From the NCBI GenBank assembly GCA_029882215.1, contig JAOULC010000020.1, forward strand, positions 1 to 57,018: a DNA stretch of 57,018 nucleotides. Direction: 5' to 3'. The stretch is from Gammaproteobacteria bacterium. Its GTDB lineage: Bacteria; Pseudomonadota; Gammaproteobacteria; SZUA-229. The notes below the pieces were generated by a model. The model was not told the origin of the DNA. It was given only the letters and a program-made list of their open reading frames with translations, and ran no database searches. This document shows, one piece after another, positions 53,876 through 57,018 of this stretch. A program made the position numbers and the translations under genes. Positions within the stretch are counted from its first letter, which is position 1. Each line of letters starts with the position of its first letter.

Positions 53876-53911
53876 GTCCATGCCGGCTCCTTTGTTATCA
53901 TGAGCAGGTTT

Positions 53912-53926
53912 CAGGCCTAAAGCCTG
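53912..53926. terminator. Short hairpin between convergent genes
   Basis: CAGGC-CTAAA-GCCTG, a 5-bp stem between the flavin reductase gene and the convergent receiver protein gene, without a T-run. Confidence 0.35.
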
Positions 53927-53938
53927 CGGTTATAACGA

Positions 53939-55324
53939 CTACAAACTCTGATGTTTTTCCAGTGCCTTGATAACGGTTTTAAGCAGTACGTCATCCTTGA
54001 AAGGTTTTGTAAGGTAGGCATCGGTATCACTCATTTTACCTTTAACTTTATCCATCAGACTGTCTTTGGACGTCACCATGATGATGGGTAGATGTTTAAA
54101 TTTATCGGCATTCTTTAATAAATCCACCACCTTGTAACCATCTATTCCCGGCATAATCAGATCAAGAATAATGAGGTCCGGTAATATTTTATCGAGTTTT
54201 CCCAGTGCATCAAAACCGTCGTTTGCTTCCAGAATATCAAAGCCGTATGCCTTTAGCGGCTTGGCGGCTGCTTTTCTGGCGATCAGGCTGTCATCAATAA
54301 TTAGAATTTGTTTATTTGAATTATTTGGTCTGGCAGCTTTGTTGTTGTCTTCAGGTGAGGCAGCAGCTTGATTATTGTCTGCGGGTAATATTAAACTTTT
54401 ATCCAGATAGTTAAGAACTTTACAGGCATTAACAAAATCAATAATATTTTCCTCGATTATCCGGGTCTGAGCAGAGATTTCACTGATGGTGGCTGTTTCT
54501 TTTGACATGAAGGCAGAAAGAGTAATGTGCCGCGGCAAATGAATTAAAGATTTTAAATCTGGCCAGACTTTTAAGTGTAACGGGGTGTTTTCGTTAATGC
54601 CATCGATCAGTTCACCGGATGAACCGAGAAGGGCGCAGCACCAGATTAACTCTGAGAGTGGGCGGGGTGTTCTTTCCAGCTCTGTTTTTATCATTTCCTG
54701 TTTAGGGATTTCATCAATCTGTAATCTATTGATGTCTGCTTTACACATCATTGAAAGCATCATGAGTTTATGAGTGCAAAAAAACTGCTTTAATGATAAA
54801 TCGATAATAATACTGATTTCATTATAGGTAACTTTAAAGGAACCCTGGTACAGACTACTCTCATCAATCAGAAGATTGTATAAGCGTCTGTGTGATGGTC
54901 GTTTGATAGCGGAGCTGCAATCTGATTTAACAGGGGGGCTTGTTCTCTGCGCATTAACGGCAGAAGTCACGTCGTCTGTTAAATCTTTTTTCTGGGTAAT
55001 GTCAGGGTATTGCTGAATGACAGATTTAGCAAGCGCAATAAAATTATCAGAGTGTAGAGGTTTGGCTAAATGTAACTGTGTGTCATCCTCAGGCGTGTCT
55101 GTTGACAGTGTTATGATTACAGGTGGTTTTTTTTGTGAAGATATCTGCTGGTATAACTCTTGTCCTGCCGTATCATCAATATCAATGATGGCAATGTTGC
55201 CTGACATATCATTAGCAAGCTGCCACTTGAGCTCCGTTTGTTCCTGTAGTTGGGTTAATAAATATTCCAGTAGTACGATATCTGGGGTATGGGTGTAACA
55301 TGAGACAATAATCAAATTCGACAA
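53939..55324 (-). CDS. Receiver protein with N-terminal receiver-like and middle domains
   Basis: A 461-residue protein. The N-terminal 105 residues look like a degenerate receiver (AIIDIDD and LHLAKPL). A middle domain (about 140-310) resembles the N-terminal output part of gliding/twitching regulators of the PatA/DUF4388 kind: RRLYNLLIDESSLYQGSFKVTY and later RPLSELIW. A complete C-terminal receiver follows, with Asp344-Asp345, phospho-acceptor Asp388 (LIILDLIMPGIDG) and Lys440 (LTKPF). There is no DNA-binding domain. The start TTG 55324 is preceded by AGGT. The partner kinase is not adjacent. Confidence 0.75.
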   Translation of the reverse strand: MSNLIIVSCYTHTPDIVLLEYLLTQLQEQTELKWQLANDMSGNIAIIDIDDTAGQELYQQISSQKKPPVIITLSTDTPEDDTQLHLAKPLHSDNFIALAKSVIQQYPDITQKKDLTDDVTSAVNAQRTSPPVKSDCSSAIKRPSHRRLYNLLIDESSLYQGSFKVTYNEISIIIDLSLKQFFCTHKLMMLSMMCKADINRLQIDEIPKQEMIKTELERTPRPLSELIWCCALLGSSGELIDGINENTPLHLKVWPDLKSLIHLPRHITLSAFMSKETATISEISAQTRIIEENIIDFVNACKVLNYLDKSLILPADNNQAAASPEDNNKAARPNNSNKQILIIDDSLIARKAAAKPLKAYGFDILEANDGFDALGKLDKILPDLIILDLIMPGIDGYKVVDLLKNADKFKHLPIIMVTSKDSLMDKVKGKMSDTDAYLTKPFKDDVLLKTVIKALEKHQSL

Positions 55325-55507
55325 TTTTTTTACCTATTATAATTAATATTTCCTGCATACAGGTCGAATGACATATTCATAGCTGCTTATAAACAGTCTG
55401 CAATTGAGTATCATATAGAAGTAATCAGATAAGAAAGCAAGCAGATATCTCAGTCAAAGACTAAGTGGATAATGACTGGAGACAGGTGGGTTTATGAGAG
55501 TTAAAAG

Positions 55508-55550
55508 CGTGTTTTATTTAGCTGTTTACATTGCTGGTAAATAAAACACG
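55508..55550 (-). terminator. Large hairpin after malonyl-CoA decarboxylase
   Basis: CGTGTTTTATTTA (55508-55520) and TAAATAAAACACG (55538-55550) are perfect 13-bp inverted copies with a 17-nt loop, 19 bp after the leftward gene's stop. CTTTTAA follows the stem on the minus strand, so it probably terminates that gene. Confidence 0.65.
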
Positions 55551-55569
55551 GCTTGAGATGATTGTTTTT

Positions 55570-56973
55570 TCAGGTGGCCGGTCGCAGCAGCTTCTTCAGC
55601 TCTTTTGTGAGTGAGTCTGACATCACGATGCTGCCCTTACTGACAAAGGCTTCATGATTGGATTCGACGTCGTTCATATCATATAGATAATTGACCATCA
55701 TGCCATATGAAGTAGCAATGCCGTGCTCAGACATATCGGCAAAGGGATTGAGCCGTTCAAGGCGGGCACCGTTTGATAAATGAAACATAGCAACCGGATC
55801 GGCCAGTTTTCCCTGCTGTGTTGGCATAGTCAGATAGCTCAGTGCCAGTTCATTAAGCAGCAGGCCAAGTTCAATATTATCCTTATCCAGATGCTCATCC
55901 AGCAGCTTTTTCAGTTGCTGTTTATGATTCGGCTCAGGTGTCAGTTTAAGTTCGCTGGCGATTGCTATAAGGCGCGGGGTATTACGCTTTAAAATGCCTT
56001 CAAACTCAGCCTGTTGTGCTGATGTTTCGTCTGATGATAACCATTTTTCAAGCGCCTTTCTGAAGCTGGGAACAGGGGATAACGTTGATGAGGTTTTTAT
56101 CCGTGGAAACTCATTAGTTAACTCGGTCAATACCTGTTTGATTAAAAAGTTACCAAATGAAATGCCGCGTAAGCCGGCCTGGGTATTGTTAATTGAATAG
56201 AAAATGGCTGTATCGGCCTGTTGCGGGTCAATTTCTTCTGCTGCCGGGTTAATCAGGCTAGTCACTTCATTCGACAGGCCATTGACAAATGCTACCTCAA
56301 CAAAAATGAGCGGTTCATTGGGCATGGCGGGATGAAAGAAGGCAAAACAGCGGCGATCTTTCATTAGCCGTCTGCGTAAATCGTCCCAGCCTTGTATTTC
56401 ATGAACTGATTCGTAGTTGATCAGCTTTTCCAGCACTTGCGCCGGGCTACTCCAGTCAATGCTGCTTAACTGCAGAAAGCCTCGGTTAAACCAGGAAGAG
56501 AGCAGGTGTTTTAAATCGGCATCTACGGTTCTTAGTGAAGGATTGCTACGTAAAATCTGTAACAAGTCAGCGCGTAAAGCAACCAGATTGGCCGTGCCGT
56601 TAGGTGCCATGTTCAGGCGACGAAACAGCTCCTGTCTGGGGGCTTCAACGGCCGTTGTTAAGGCAATCAAATCTTCGGCAGAGCGAGACTGCTGATAACT
56701 GGCCATGACGCCCTGAATTTGTTCAAAATCAGGACGGAATGATTCGTCCAGCATCGTAAAGAATGCCAGTTTCTCTTCATCACTCATGCGTTTGTAGCTT
56801 TGCAGTATTTCCTGTGACAGCGCAATACCGGATGCTTCACCCTGACCAGCAAGTAACTGCTGGCAAAGTGCATGAATATCCAGTGTGTTGACCTCGTTGC
56901 TATCGAGACCGAGTAATTCACGGCCGCGTTCGGCGATGGCTTCGATAGCATTTTGTAACCAGTGATTGTTCAA
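55570..56973 (-). CDS. Malonyl-CoA decarboxylase
   Basis: About 467 residues of a malonyl-CoA decarboxylase, converting malonyl-CoA to acetyl-CoA. The N-terminal helical domain (SYKRMSDEEKLAFFTMLDESF) is followed by the catalytic GNAT-like domain. It includes CFAFFHPAMPNEPLIFVEVAF, TAIFYSINNTQAGLRGISFGNFLIKQV and KTSSTLSPVPSFRKAL, which holds the catalytic Ser/His-type signature of the family. The likely start is TTG 56973, but the frame stays open to the right edge of the window, so a start outside is possible. It removes a fatty-acid precursor or recycles malonate. Confidence 0.92.
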   Translation of the reverse strand: MNNHWLQNAIEAIAERGRELLGLDSNEVNTLDIHALCQQLLAGQGEASGIALSQEILQSYKRMSDEEKLAFFTMLDESFRPDFEQIQGVMASYQQSRSAEDLIALTTAVEAPRQELFRRLNMAPNGTANLVALRADLLQILRSNPSLRTVDADLKHLLSSWFNRGFLQLSSIDWSSPAQVLEKLINYESVHEIQGWDDLRRRLMKDRRCFAFFHPAMPNEPLIFVEVAFVNGLSNEVTSLINPAAEEIDPQQADTAIFYSINNTQAGLRGISFGNFLIKQVLTELTNEFPRIKTSSTLSPVPSFRKALEKWLSSDETSAQQAEFEGILKRNTPRLIAIASELKLTPEPNHKQQLKKLLDEHLDKDNIELGLLLNELALSYLTMPTQQGKLADPVAMFHLSNGARLERLNPFADMSEHGIATSYGMMVNYLYDMNDVESNHEAFVSKGSIVMSDSLTKELKKLLRPAT

Positions 56974-57018
56974 TGTATATCCAGAGTGTTGGGTTAAGGG
57001 ATCAGTACGGTTGAGCCC

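Overview
The window looks like a chromosome segment of a gammaproteobacterium with moderate G+C. This rests on a type I-F CRISPR repeat, a PA2778/PA2779-type gene pair, RhlE, Mog and one-subunit L-serine dehydratase, and many outer-membrane and two-component genes. No rRNA or tRNA gene is visible and the genus cannot be fixed from sequence alone. Layout: 1-1565 is a type I-F CRISPR array (25 identical repeats, 24 spacers, exact 60-bp period) with its leader at the left edge; any cas genes must lie outside the window. A RAYT-type transposase element with near-perfect terminal inverted repeats (1582-2366) sits 16 bp after the last repeat, and its gene carries an early in-frame stop. 2.4-10.8 kb holds cell-envelope and stress genes: a LysM protein that appears to lack its N-terminus, a lipoprotein C39-like peptidase with its PA2779-type partner, a YegD-like Hsp70, a secreted GlcG/HbpS-like protein, small membrane proteins, a double cyclic-nucleotide-binding protein and a PldA-like outer-membrane protein. 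11-16.6 kb holds a LysR regulator divergent from an O-methyltransferase, a dihaem cytochrome c, a PAP2 lipoprotein, a GAF/HD-GYP phosphodiesterase and a 47-residue membrane protein. 16.6-29.1 kb is one gene for a 4159-residue secreted protein built from DUF11-type repeats, with a three-fold ~1.9-kb higher-order repeat. 29.9-36.7 kb is a same-strand metabolic run (lactate/malate dehydrogenase-like protein, ACT protein, L-serine dehydratase, GlcG-like protein, GMC oxidoreductase, aldehyde dehydrogenase), convergent with NAD-malic enzyme. 39-46.7 kb holds signalling genes (two histidine kinases, a single-domain response regulator), an AEC carrier, RhlE and a YkgJ-type protein. 47-57 kb holds a DUF374 acyltransferase divergent from a cytochrome P450 - fatty acyl-AMP ligase/ACP - RpfF-like crotonase cluster, then Mog, a flavin reductase, a receiver protein and malonyl-CoA decarboxylase. 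The most interesting part is 47.8-52.3 kb. The crotonase keeps both catalytic glutamates of the diffusible-signal-factor synthase RpfF at the same spacing. It is preceded by a near-consensus sigma-54 promoter, and sits beside an enzyme that can load a free fatty acid onto its own carrier domain and a P450 that could oxidise that acid. I infer a pathway for a modified cis-2-unsaturated fatty-acid signal or related lipid; the genes are read from the sequence, the pathway is inference. Second in interest are the giant repeat protein and the mobile element that appears to have cut the old end of the CRISPR array.
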